NCBI RefSeq assembly: GCF_010548305.1
Contig: NZ_JAAGLV010000001.1
Span: 558,001 to 622,000 of the forward strand
Source: Streptomyces sp. SID13031
GTDB lineage: Bacteria; Actinomycetota; Actinomycetes; Propionibacteriales; Kribbellaceae
Direction of reading: 5' to 3'
DNA length: 64,000 bases
Shown here: in pieces, positions 27,398 to 34,316 of the stretch
Layout of the letters: the number at the start of each line of letters is the position of its first letter
How positions within the stretch are numbered: the first letter of the stretch is position 1
Program-made: the position numbers and the translations under genes
Notes under the pieces: generated by a model
The model's input: only the letters and a program-made list of their open reading frames with translations
What the model was told of the DNA's origin: nothing
The model's database searches: none

Positions 27398-27749
27398 CGA
27401 GCGTCTCTGTGATGGCGGTGCCGGACAAGGCCGTCTTCGAGAGGAACCCGATCGCCGGGCTGGCGGCGATCAGGTCTGCGTAGTCCTCCTCGGAATGGAG
27501 GGAGATCAAGATGATCGGAGCCACGGCCCCGCCGGCCTGCTCAGCCAGGCGCCCGGCCAGCCGCAGCCCGCTCTCGCCGCCGAGGTCGATGTCGACCAAG
27601 AGCACATCGGGCCGCAGCTCGGCCGCGAGCCTGAGTGCCTGCGCACCGGTCGACGCCGTACCGATCACCGAGATACCGTCACGTTCCAGCACCGTCCGCG
27701 CGACCGCGAGAAAGTGGGCGCTGTCGTCGACGATCAGGCACCGAAGCAT
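27378..27749 (-). CDS. Receiver-only response regulator (single-domain REC)
   Basis: A 123-residue REC domain: acidic pocket Asp-Asp in LIVDDSAHFLA, phospho-acceptor Asp53 in VLLVDIDLGGESG, Ser/Thr-type switch in ILISLHSEED and conserved Lys in GFLSKTALSG. It has no DNA-binding output domain. It overlaps the CHASE3 kinase by 20 bases. It is a close paralogue of the receiver at 29602-29967 (both start xLRCxIVDDSxHFLA). Such proteins act in phosphorelays or by protein contact. A copy of the 7-2-7 palindrome ends 34 bases upstream of the start. Confidence 0.9.
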   Translation of the reverse strand: MLRCLIVDDSAHFLAVARTVLERDGISVIGTASTGAQALRLAAELRPDVLLVDIDLGGESGLRLAGRLAEQAGGAVAPIILISLHSEEDYADLIAASPAIGFLSKTALSGTAITETLDGVSGP

Positions 27750-27780
27750 GTTCTTACCATGTCAAGGCGTTCCGCCGGCC

Positions 27781-27802
27781 GCATTCCCGGTAGCCGGAAT
27801 GC
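27781..27802. promoter_or_regulatory. 7-2-7 palindrome, copy B (upstream of receiver-kinase pair)
   Basis: Core TTCCCGGTAGCCGGAA at 27784-27799. The outer bases extend it to perfect 7-bp arms GCATTCC / GGAATGC. Exactly 34 bases separate the core from the receiver ATG, the same spacing as copy D before the paralogous receiver. It also lies about 42 bases past the Ser/Thr kinase stop, so a terminator role is possible. Confidence 0.55.
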
Positions 27803-27843
27803 GGAACCGGCTCCTCGCAACGAGCGGTGCGAGCCGGATCTGC

Positions 27844-28779
27844 TCACCGGTGACGAACCTCGAGGAGTGCGGCATGGGCCGCATCCGCGGTGAGCCGTCG
27901 CGCGACATCCTTCGCCAGCAGCCCCGCGATGACCGGCCCCAGCCGGCCCGTGCGCGGTGATGGCCGCAGCGGGTCCTCGACCAGCGCGGTCAGCGTCGCC
28001 AAGACGTCGGCCTTGGCGAACGGAGCGCTGCCCTCGATGACGGCGTACAGCGTCGCGCCGAGCGAGAAGAGGTCGGCCGCCGGCGCGGGCTTGTCGCCAC
28101 GGAACTGCTCGGGTGAGATGAAGGCGGGGCTCCCTTCGAGCACCTCCCGCGGACAGTCCAGTTCGTCGTCATCCAGGCAGGCGATGCCGAAGTCGGTCAG
28201 CACCACCCGGCCGTCGTCGCAGAGCTGCACATTGGCGGGCTTGACGTCGCGGTGGACGACACCCGCTCGGTGGACGGCCCGCAGCGTGTCGAGCAGCCGC
28301 AGCCCGAGGTCGGCCACCTGGTCTATCGACAGCGGCCCGTCGTGCGCGACTGTGTCCGCCAAGGTGCGGCCTGACAGTGGTTCCATCACGATCCAGGGGA
28401 GGCTGCCCTCCCGCAGGACGTCATAGATCCGGACCACCCCGTCATGGTTGACCCGTGCGGCCGCCCGTGCTTCGTTGACGGCGCGCACCCGGGCCGCTCT
28501 GTTCGCATGCATCGACTTCGCATCGCGAGCGAGGTACTGCTTGAGAGCGACCGGCCGGCGCAGGAGTTCGTCCTCCGCCAGCCAGACCCGGCCCATGCCG
28601 CCTCGCCCCAGCAATGACTGGAGCCGGAATCGACCTGCGATCAGTCGACCGGCCGGCTCGTTCGCCGGTCCACCGAAGGGGCCGAGAGCTCCGATCGTCG
28701 GCCCGACCGCGACCGTGCTCTCCGTCAGTAGGTTCACTGGACTGATCGCAGGTCGCCGGTTTCTGAGCGAAGTATTCAT
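27844..28779 (-). CDS. Soluble serine/threonine protein kinase (PknB-like catalytic domain)
   Basis: A 311-residue Hanks-type kinase. The glycine loop is GRGGMGRV (58-65), the ATP Lys is Lys80 in VALKQY, the catalytic loop is HRDVKPAN with Asp178, and the metal Asp196 lies in TDFGIA. The APE motif is SPE (SPAFISPEQFRG). There is no transmembrane segment and no PASTA or other sensor domain; the domain is followed directly by the stop. Ser/Thr-rich residues 10-45 precede the kinase core. The ATG at 28779 is chosen; a GTG at 28818 would extend it by 13 residues. It is probably read with the receiver-kinase pair downstream (94-base gap). Confidence 0.87.
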   Translation of the reverse strand: MNTSLRNRRPAISPVNLLTESTVAVGPTIGALGPFGGPANEPAGRLIAGRFRLQSLLGRGGMGRVWLAEDELLRRPVALKQYLARDAKSMHANRAARVRAVNEARAAARVNHDGVVRIYDVLREGSLPWIVMEPLSGRTLADTVAHDGPLSIDQVADLGLRLLDTLRAVHRAGVVHRDVKPANVQLCDDGRVVLTDFGIACLDDDELDCPREVLEGSPAFISPEQFRGDKPAPAADLFSLGATLYAVIEGSAPFAKADVLATLTALVEDPLRPSPRTGRLGPVIAGLLAKDVARRLTADAAHAALLEVRHR

Positions 28780-28837
28780 ACGCCAAGCGTCTGATGTCGC
28801 TGACCACGGAGTCGTCACCGGCTGCGGGCATCCCCTT

Positions 28838-28853
28838 TACCCGCTAGCGGGAA
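28838..28853. promoter_or_regulatory. 7-2-7 palindrome, copy C (Ser/Thr kinase / lipoprotein intergenic)
   Basis: TACCCGCTAGCGGGAA, with a perfect 12-bp central palindrome CCCGCTAGCGGG. It is 58 bases upstream of the kinase ATG and 107 bases upstream of the divergent lipoprotein gene. It is the most symmetric member of the set. Confidence 0.6.
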
Positions 28854-28890
28854 GTCGCGCTGGGCGGCAGCCGCAATCCTCCCACGTTCC

Positions 28891-28919
28891 TTGAACGCGA
28901 CCGTCCGACCCGACGTATG
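28891..28919 (+). promoter_or_regulatory. Candidate promoter of the COG4315-type lipoprotein
   Basis: TTGAAC (28891-28896) is followed after 17 bases by CGTATG. It could be read as a weak housekeeping promoter or as an ECF-type GAAC-N17-CGTA pair; an ECF sigma gene lies 1.1 kb downstream. Confidence 0.25.
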
Positions 28920-28960
28920 AAGGGTAGAGAAAGCCCAATAGATCAAGGAGAAACGTCGAA

Positions 28961-29506
28961 ATGAAACGCATCGCATTCGTGCTCGGTACGGCTGTGATCG
29001 GGCTGTCCACCCTGACCGCCTGCGGGGGTGGCGCCAGCGCGGCGCCGGCCGCGCCGAACACGCCCGCGCAGAGCACCCCCAGCCCGTCGGCTCCGGCCAC
29101 CGGTGGCGCGGCCGCGTTGTCCACGGCCACCGTCGGGAACTTCGGCAAGATAGTTGTCGACGGCACCGGTCGCACCCTGTACGTCTACGACCTGGACACC
29201 GCGAACCCCTCGAAGTCGAACTGCGACGGCTCATGCGCGACGGCCTGGCCACCGCTGCTGGCCGGAACCGGTACGCCGAAGTTGACCGGCGTCGCTGCCA
29301 CATCGGTGGGTACGGTGACCCGCACGGACGGCACCAAGCAGGTGACTCTTGCCGGGTGGCCGCTCTACTACTTCGCCCAGGACACCAAGGCCGGTGACGC
29401 GAACGGTCAGGCCGTCGGCGGGATCTGGTGGGTCGTCGGCCCGAACGGCCAGAAGATCACCACGAAGGCAGCCGCGAGCAACTCCTCCGGAACCTCCGGC
29501 CACTGA
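28961..29506 (+). CDS. COG4315-type repeat lipoprotein (Lipoprotein_15 family)
   Basis: A 181-residue lipoprotein precursor: lipobox LTAC, then an Ala/Pro/Ser-rich linker (about 25-50). Two copies of the COG4315 repeat follow: DGTGRTLYVYDLDTANPSKS with CDGSCATAWPPL, then VTLAGWPLYYFAQDTKAGDA with GQAVGGIWWVVGPNG. The family is common in actinobacteria and near redox or stress genes, with unknown biochemical role. An AAGGAG site lies 8 bases before the ATG. It is divergent from the Ser/Thr kinase and shares palindrome C. Confidence 0.9.
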   Translation: MKRIAFVLGTAVIGLSTLTACGGGASAAPAAPNTPAQSTPSPSAPATGGAAALSTATVGNFGKIVVDGTGRTLYVYDLDTANPSKSNCDGSCATAWPPLLAGTGTPKLTGVAATSVGTVTRTDGTKQVTLAGWPLYYFAQDTKAGDANGQAVGGIWWVVGPNGQKITTKAAASNSSGTSGH

Positions 29507-29551
29507 TCCGCTCGTCCGGCGGCGCTCCGCGTAGTCGTTCGTGACCGAAAG

Positions 29552-29567
29552 GTCCTGGTACCCGGAA
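29552..29567. promoter_or_regulatory. 7-2-7 palindrome, copy D (upstream of second receiver)
   Basis: GTCCTGGTACCCGGAA; on the other strand TTCCGGGTACCAGGAC. Exactly 34 bases lie between it and the receiver ATG, matching copy B. It is the most diverged copy but keeps CC, G, TA, C and GG at the invariant positions. Confidence 0.5.
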
Positions 29568-29601
29568 TGTCTGGGGGAGCGGCGTACGAGAAGCTGGTCT
29601 T

Positions 29602-29967
29602 ATGGTTCTGCGTTGCTTCATCGTCGACGACAGCCGCCACTTCCTGGCGGCCGCCCAAGCTCTCCTCGAGCGGGAAGGTTTCTCCGTGGTAGGCGTTGCG
29701 TCCACCACCGAGGAGGCGCTGCGACGGGTGGAGGAGGCCGAGCCGGATGTCGTGCTCGTCGATCTCGATCTCGGCGGCGAGAGCGGTTTCGAGCTCGTCC
29801 GGCGGTTTCAGCACGAGACCACCCTGGACCAGTCGAAGGTGATCCTGATCTCCACCTACTCCGAGGAGGACCTCGGGGACCTGGTCAGCGCCGCCCCGGT
29901 CGCGGCGTTTCTGTCCAAGACCCACCTCTCGGGCCGCGCCATCCGGCGGATCCTCGGTACCTGCTAG
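29602..29967 (+). CDS. Receiver-only response regulator, paralogue of the 27.4-kb receiver
   Basis: A 121-residue REC domain with DD in [12 protein letters not shown], phospho-acceptor Asp54 in [27 protein letters not shown] and Lys in [10 protein letters not shown]. There is no output domain. It is clearly related to the other receiver along the whole length. No kinase is adjacent, so it may compete for, or receive phosphate from, the kinases 2-8 kb away. Its stop codon lies inside an 18-bp perfect palindrome (copy F). Confidence 0.9.
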   Translation: MVLRCFIVDDSRHFLAAAQALLEREGFSVVGVASTTEEALRRVEEAEPDVVLVDLDLGGESGFELVRRFQHETTLDQSKVILISTYSEEDLGDLVSAAPVAAFLSKTHLSGRAIRRILGTC

Positions 29968-29974
29968 CAGGTAC
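29957..29974. promoter_or_regulatory. 7-2-7 palindrome, copy F (upstream of ECF sigma gene)
   Basis: GTACCTGCTAGCAGGTAC is an 18-bp perfect palindrome. Its 16-base core TACCTGCTAGCAGGTA matches copy C at 13 of 16 positions. It overlaps the end of the receiver gene and stands 28 bases before the ATG of the sigma factor. Confidence 0.6.
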
Positions 29975-30002
29975 GACGGATTCCGGCCAGCGGTCCGACG
30001 GG

Positions 30003-30611
30003 ATGGGCGCTCACCTGGACGACGCCGCTCGCCAGGCGGGCGATGCTCAGGAGGTGAGATCCCTGTGCCATACCGAGGACCTGAGGGACCGCTTCGAGGC
30101 CGAGGCGGTTCCGCTGCTGCCCCGACTGCGGGTCGCGGCCCTGCGGCTGACGAGGAATCACGCCGATGCGGAGGACCTGCTGCAGGAGACGTACCTGCGG
30201 GCCTACCGCGGCTTCGCCCGCTTCGAGCGCGGCACGAACCTGACCGCCTGGCTGCACCGGATCCTGCGGAACACGTTCATCAACGGTTACCGCAAGCGAC
30301 AGAACGAACCGATGATGGTTCCCGCCGACCCGTGGCACTTCGACAGCTCCAGGGGCCACGTCGAGGCGTCCGCTGAAGCCACCGTGATCGACTCGATCGC
30401 GGACGAACGCCTGACGCAGGCGCTCGCGGCGCTGCCCGAGCGGTACCGGCGGGTGGTCCTGCTGTACGACGTCGACGGCTTCAGCTACCGGGAGATCGCC
30501 GAAATCGTCGGCGTACCCCGCGGGACCGTGATGTCACGCCTTCATCGGGGCCGAAGGACCCTCAGGGCGCGGCTGCAGCCGGCCGCCGACGGCGTGCACC
30601 TCGCCGCCTGA
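30003..30611 (+). CDS. ECF RNA polymerase sigma factor (SigR/SigE-like)
   Basis: Region 2 is [23 protein letters not shown] with [20 protein letters not shown]; region 4 is [20 protein letters not shown] and [20 protein letters not shown]. The wording [14 protein letters not shown] matches the redox-responsive SigR (ECF12) group. No anti-sigma factor gene follows, and the C-terminus has only a short tail ([13 protein letters not shown]). The start is uncertain: ATG 30003 is used, but a strong AGGAGGTG at 30049-30056 points to a start near 30063 (CTG), which would begin just before HTEDLRDRF. Confidence 0.85.
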   Translation: MGAHLDDAARQAGDAQEVRSLCHTEDLRDRFEAEAVPLLPRLRVAALRLTRNHADAEDLLQETYLRAYRGFARFERGTNLTAWLHRILRNTFINGYRKRQNEPMMVPADPWHFDSSRGHVEASAEATVIDSIADERLTQALAALPERYRRVVLLYDVDGFSYREIAEIVGVPRGTVMSRLHRGRRTLRARLQPAADGVHLAA

Positions 30612-30663
30612 GCTGATGGCTGGTCCAGGCTCGGCGGGTGGCGCGGTGGCGATACCCTGGGGC

Positions 30664-31362
30664 ATGACGATCAACTCGTCGGGCGAGCTGTCCGGGAGCA
30701 ACGAGGGTGCCGGCCGCGCCCGGGTTCTGCTGGCCGAGGACGATGTCCTGCTGCGCGAGGGGCTGGCCAGCCTGCTCGAGCGGTCGGGGCTCGAGGTCGT
30801 CGGGCAGACCGGCAACAGCCAGTGGATCCTCCCGCTGGTACGCGAGTTGAAGCCCGACCTGGTCGTGCTGGACATCCGGATGCCGCCGACGAACACCACC
30901 GAAGGGCTGGACGCTGCCCGGGAGATTCGCAACGAGTTCCCGGCGACCGGCATCCTGGTGCTCTCGGCCCATGCAGAGGTCGAGCACGCGATGGAACTGC
31001 TGGCGACCGGTCAGCGGATCGGCTACCTGCTGAAGAGCCGCGTGACGGATGTGGACGAGTTCATCGACACGCTGGGGCGGATCGTCCGGGGCGGCTCGGT
31101 GATGGACCCCGCGCTGGTGCAGGAACTGGTGAGCGCCCGCCGCCACAACGACCCGCTCGCCGGGCTCAGCCCGCGGGAGCGCGAGGTGCTCGAGCTGATG
31201 GCGGAGGGCCGATCGAACGCCGGCATCGCCCGGCGGCTCTGGGTGACCGAGGGCACCGTGGAGAAGCATGTCCGGCATGTCCTCGCCAAGCTGAGCCTGC
31301 CCGAGACCGACGAGGACCATCGCCGGGTGCTCGCCGTGGTCACCTACCTGGAGACCCGCTGA
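30664..31362 (+). CDS. NarL/FixJ (LuxR) family response regulator
   Basis: A 232-residue regulator. The REC domain has acidic residues in VLLAEDDVLLREGL, phospho-acceptor Asp70 in LVVLDIRMPP and Lys in GYLLKSRVTD. The C-terminal LuxR helix-turn-helix is LSPREREVLELMAEGRSNAG followed by EGTVEKHVRHVLAKLSLPE. It is the only response regulator with a DNA-binding domain in the island, so it is the best candidate to bind the six 7-2-7 palindromes and to be paired with one of the HisKA_3 kinases (inference). Its end overlaps the next, convergent gene by 23 bases. Confidence 0.92.
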   Translation: MTINSSGELSGSNEGAGRARVLLAEDDVLLREGLASLLERSGLEVVGQTGNSQWILPLVRELKPDLVVLDIRMPPTNTTEGLDAAREIRNEFPATGILVLSAHAEVEHAMELLATGQRIGYLLKSRVTDVDEFIDTLGRIVRGGSVMDPALVQELVSARRHNDPLAGLSPREREVLELMAEGRSNAGIARRLWVTEGTVEKHVRHVLAKLSLPETDEDHRRVLAVVTYLETR

Positions 31363-31726
31363 CCGGCTGATAGGTGATGCCGAACGGAGCGAAGACCTCG
31401 TGCAGGTAGCGGTCGCTCTGCTCGTCGTACGTCACGGTGTAGACCGCCGCCTCGCGGAGTTGCTGGATCGTCAGCGCGACGCCGGCCTTGCGGGCCACGA
31501 TCATCTCGACGGAGATCAGCATCGCCATCGCGGAAGGCATCGTGGACGCCTGCGGAGCGGACTGCGAGAACTTCAGCCAGACCGGCCGGGTCGTTGCCTG
31601 ATGCAACATCGAGCGCCGGACAGTGCCGTCGTGGTGAGGGATCGCGCCGCGCGATCCGGCGCGGGCAGCTGTCAGTTTTCGGGTGAGCAGCCTCGACCGG
31701 GCCGCCAGGGTACGGAACAGGGTCAT
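31340..31726 (-). CDS. Hypothetical protein
   Basis: A 128-residue protein I do not recognise. The first third is basic (FRTLAARSRLLTRKLTAARA); the middle has a Met/Ala-rich stretch (STMPSAMAMLISVEMIVARK) that could be a membrane-associated helix; the end (YTVTYDEQSDRYLHEVFAPFGITYQPV) looks like a folded beta-alpha unit. It overlaps the end of the LuxR regulator. Palindrome E is 59 bases upstream of its start, on the shared side with the C39-like gene. Coding status is less certain than for its neighbours. Confidence 0.5.
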   Translation of the reverse strand: MTLFRTLAARSRLLTRKLTAARAGSRGAIPHHDGTVRRSMLHQATTRPVWLKFSQSAPQASTMPSAMAMLISVEMIVARKAGVALTIQQLREAAVYTVTYDEQSDRYLHEVFAPFGITYQPVSGSPGR

Positions 31727-31784
31727 GCTCTCGATGGTGGTCGACGCACGTTCGTTCGTCGTTGACGCCAGCCTCCCAATCGAG

Positions 31785-31800
31785 TTCCCGCTATCCGGTA
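31785..31800. promoter_or_regulatory. 7-2-7 palindrome, copy E (C39-like / hypothetical intergenic)
   Basis: TTCCCGCTATCCGGTA differs from copy A at a single base. It lies between two divergent genes: 58 bases from the hypothetical gene start and 103 bases from the chosen GTG of the C39-like protein. Confidence 0.6.
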
Positions 31801-31903
31801 GTCAGGACGGCCGCTGGCGGTGACGAAACCCGCGCGCGAAACCGGCACATTTGCAGAAAGCAGCGGCAGATGTCGCCGTCGAACCCGTCAGGAGGCTGCG
31901 GTC

Positions 31904-32773
31904 GTGCGGAGCAGAGAATGGGCCGTGGTGTCGGTGGCGCTGCTTCCACTGCTGGGGCCCGGCGTGCTCGGCAGCGGACCGGCCGGCGATCGGCTGCCTG
32001 CCGTGACCCACGTGACTTCGCCCGCGGACCGAGCCGAGGTGGCCGCCGCAGCGGTGGCGGCCGGTTCGCTGCAGCGACCCTATGTTCTGAAGGCGTTCGC
32101 AGCGGGACACAGCGTCGACGAGGTGGTCCGGTTCGCGAGCTTGATCCGGGGCAGGAAACCGATGTGGCTGCGGACCCACCTCAACCTGGTCGACCCCGAC
32201 GGGTCATGGCTTGTCACCTACCACGCAGCTCTGGTGCGGCAGGTCGACAACACGACGTGCGGGTCGACGGTGATCCTGATGGCGCGAGCGATCGCCGATC
32301 CGATCTATGCGTTCTCCCTGACCAGCGGCGGCAGCGGCGACCGCGCGGCGGCAACGACCGACCAGTTCGAAGCACGTCTCGGCGCCGAGGAACAACGCAT
32401 CCACGACGCGACCAACACCATCTGGCCGAAGAAGTTCGGTACCACACCATCGGGGGTGGCGGCCGAGCTGAACCGGTACGCAGGCGCGCTCGGTACGCGG
32501 TACGACGCCCAGCTCGTCGGCCGCCATGGTCAGGTGCTCCGCAACGCGGTGACGGCTGCTCGCTCCGGCCTGCCCGTCCCGGTCCTCATCGGCGATTGGC
32601 TCCCGCGCCACTACGTCCTGCTGATCGGCGTGGACTCGGAAGGCCTACTGTTCTACGAACCGGACCAGGCCACCCTGATCCGGGTCGGCGTGCAGGATTT
32701 CCTTGACGGCAAGGCGGACGCACTGGGATTTCCGCACGTCCAGGCCGTGATCGCACCGGTCAGGACAGGGTGA
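31904..32773 (+). CDS. Exported papain-like / C39-like peptidase-fold protein
   Basis: A 289-residue protein with a probable signal segment (REWAVVSVALLPLLGPGVLG). The core has a Cys in QVDNTTCGSTVILMARAIAD, a His in WLPRHYVLLIGVDSEGLLFY and an Asp in YEPDQATLIRV, the Cys-His-Asp order and spacing of C39 and related papain-like enzymes. The substrate is unknown; no ABC exporter or leader peptide is adjacent. GTG 31904 has an AGGAGG site 8 bases upstream; an upstream GTG at 31820 would add a polar 28-residue extension. Palindrome E lies upstream. Confidence 0.6.
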   Translation: MRSREWAVVSVALLPLLGPGVLGSGPAGDRLPAVTHVTSPADRAEVAAAAVAAGSLQRPYVLKAFAAGHSVDEVVRFASLIRGRKPMWLRTHLNLVDPDGSWLVTYHAALVRQVDNTTCGSTVILMARAIADPIYAFSLTSGGSGDRAAATTDQFEARLGAEEQRIHDATNTIWPKKFGTTPSGVAAELNRYAGALGTRYDAQLVGRHGQVLRNAVTAARSGLPVPVLIGDWLPRHYVLLIGVDSEGLLFYEPDQATLIRVGVQDFLDGKADALGFPHVQAVIAPVRTG

Positions 32774-34109
32774 TCAGGCGGGAGCCGTGGGCGGGGACTG
32801 CCTTGGCGGTCCAGGACTTGTTGGCCTTGCCGAGGTCCTGGCGATTCACCAGATCGCGGACCTTCTGCTTGCCGTGCAGACCGAGCTGGTTCCACTGCAC
32901 GGTGATGTCGGATGGCTGGTCCCCGAGGTTGTAGACGGCGACGGCGAGGCGGCCGCCGGGGAGGCGCTTCTTCCAGATCTGCAGGGTTCCGGTGGCGACC
33001 TGGGTCGGGATCACGCCGGCCTGGTCGACCGCGATCACTTCACGATTGGTCAGGATCGAGACAGCCTTGCGGTCGATGTTGGCGAGGTCGCCGCCGACGT
33101 ACAGGGGTGACGAGGCCATCGACCAGAACGTCATCACGCTCTGCCGTTCGGTGTCGTTGATGCCGTCCTGGATGCCCTTGCCGGTGTTGTTGTTGATCGG
33201 CATCGAGTCGAGGTCCGGCCAGTAGTTCGGCTTGACCACGTCGAGCCAGTTCGGCAGGTCCTCCCACCGGTTGTCGACCGAGCTGGTCCAGGTCGCCACG
33301 GTGTTGCAGTAGCACTCGACGTCGGTGTCGACGCGGACGCTGTTCGCCCAGGGGGCCAGCCCTTCGCCGGCGTCGCGTGGTACCGGCCAGGCGCTCGCGG
33401 TCAGCCACATCTTGCGGCAGCTCTGGTCGATCGCCTTGGACCACGCCTTGATGTCGGCGATGTTGTCGGTGGTGACGCCGTCGACCTTGACGAAGTCGAC
33501 ACCCCAGGAGGCGAAGCGCTTCGCGATCGAGTCGAAGTACGCCTGGGCGCAGGGTTTGGTGAAGTCGATCTTCCAGTCGCCGCCCCACATGTTGGTCTTG
33601 GTCAGCGGGTAGACGGTGATGTCCTGCGTGGTGCAGCCAGTGCCGAGGATCGGGGCGTTCTTGTCGTAGATCGCAGTCTGCAGGCCGGCACCGCCGTACA
33701 GGCCGATCTTGAGTCCCTTGCTGTGGACGTAGCGGGCCAGGCTGGCGATGCCGTTCGGGAAGCGCACCGGATCGGCTTCGGGAATGCCGTTGGCGTCGGT
33801 ACGGAACTCCCAGCCCCAGTTGGCGTTCCAGCCGGCGTCGAGGTTGATGTTGGTGTAGCCGGCGTGTTTGAGGTTCTTGGCCATCGAGTCGGCGGTGGCC
33901 TTGATGTGGTCCTCGGTGAGCCACTTCGTTCCGTAGTCGGGGTTGCTGGAGGACTGGACGCTCCAACTGCTCCACCCCATGAACGGTTTGACGCTGAAGT
34001 CGCTCTTGGCTTCGGCCGTTGCACTGGTGGACACCAGCGTCGTGGCCAGGACAACGGGAAGGGCAGTCGCCAACGCGACGGCACGGCGGAAGAAACGGGC
34101 GGTGGGCAT
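32760..34109 (-). CDS. Secreted GH27 alpha-galactosidase
   Basis: A 449-residue precursor: Sec signal (FFRRAVALATALPVVLATTL, cut near ATAEA), then a GH27 (beta/alpha)8 barrel from KPFMGWSSWS. The nucleophile is Asp210 in FVKVDGV and the acid/base is Asp263 in RVDTDVECYC; NINLDAGWN binds the galactose. A C-terminal beta-sandwich (about 365-449) completes the enzyme. It releases terminal alpha-galactose from oligosaccharides or plant polymers. The ATG has AAAGGTGA upstream. Its end overlaps the convergent C39-like gene by 14 bases. A motif shared with the second GH27 region lies about 70 bases upstream. Confidence 0.92.
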   Translation of the reverse strand: MPTARFFRRAVALATALPVVLATTLVSTSATAEAKSDFSVKPFMGWSSWSVQSSSNPDYGTKWLTEDHIKATADSMAKNLKHAGYTNINLDAGWNANWGWEFRTDANGIPEADPVRFPNGIASLARYVHSKGLKIGLYGGAGLQTAIYDKNAPILGTGCTTQDITVYPLTKTNMWGGDWKIDFTKPCAQAYFDSIAKRFASWGVDFVKVDGVTTDNIADIKAWSKAIDQSCRKMWLTASAWPVPRDAGEGLAPWANSVRVDTDVECYCNTVATWTSSVDNRWEDLPNWLDVVKPNYWPDLDSMPINNNTGKGIQDGINDTERQSVMTFWSMASSPLYVGGDLANIDRKAVSILTNREVIAVDQAGVIPTQVATGTLQIWKKRLPGGRLAVAVYNLGDQPSDITVQWNQLGLHGKQKVRDLVNRQDLGKANKSWTAKAVPAHGSRLITLS

Positions 34110-34178
34110 GGCGGGGTCACCTTTCGTCACAGGTCCGGTCGACCACGGATCCATGCCCGGCACCGTACGGTCAGTAAC

Positions 34179-34196
34179 TTAACTCCGTCAAGAATC
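34179..34196. promoter_or_regulatory. Shared 18-bp motif upstream of GH27 gene (copy 1)
   Basis: TTAACTCCGTCAAGAATC matches 39983-40000 at 16 of 18 positions. On the minus strand, towards the GH27 gene, it contains a TTGACG -35 hexamer (34186-34191), followed after 18 bases by TACGGT. Confidence 0.55.
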
Positions 34197-34239
34197 AGGC
34201 AGGCCTGGTGGGGTCAGCTTCTAAGCCGTCGACGTCCAT

Positions 34240-34268
34240 TTGACAGGGTCGAGATGGGCTAATACGTT
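34240..34268 (+). promoter_or_regulatory. Promoter of the GH28-like gene
   Basis: A perfect TTGACA (34240-34245) is followed after 17 bases by TACGTT (34263-34268). It lies about 50 bases before the ATG. Confidence 0.5.
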
Positions 34269-34291
34269 TCAAATCCGCCAGTATGTAAGGC

Positions 34292-34307
34292 ATTCACGTA
34301 TGTGAAT
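34292..34307. promoter_or_regulatory. Operator-like inverted repeat before the GH28-like gene
   Basis: ATTCAC-GTAT-GTGAAT has perfect 6-bp arms, just downstream of the predicted transcription start and directly before the GAGG ribosome site, a roadblock-type position for a repressor. Confidence 0.45.
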
Positions 34308-34316
34308 TGAGGTTTG

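Noticed and set aside
27781..27802. Copy B of the palindrome read only as a terminator for the Ser/Thr kinase gene
   Set aside because: There is no U-tract, the core matches five other non-terminator sites, and its distance to the receiver start equals that of copy D. Not excluded as a dual-use element.
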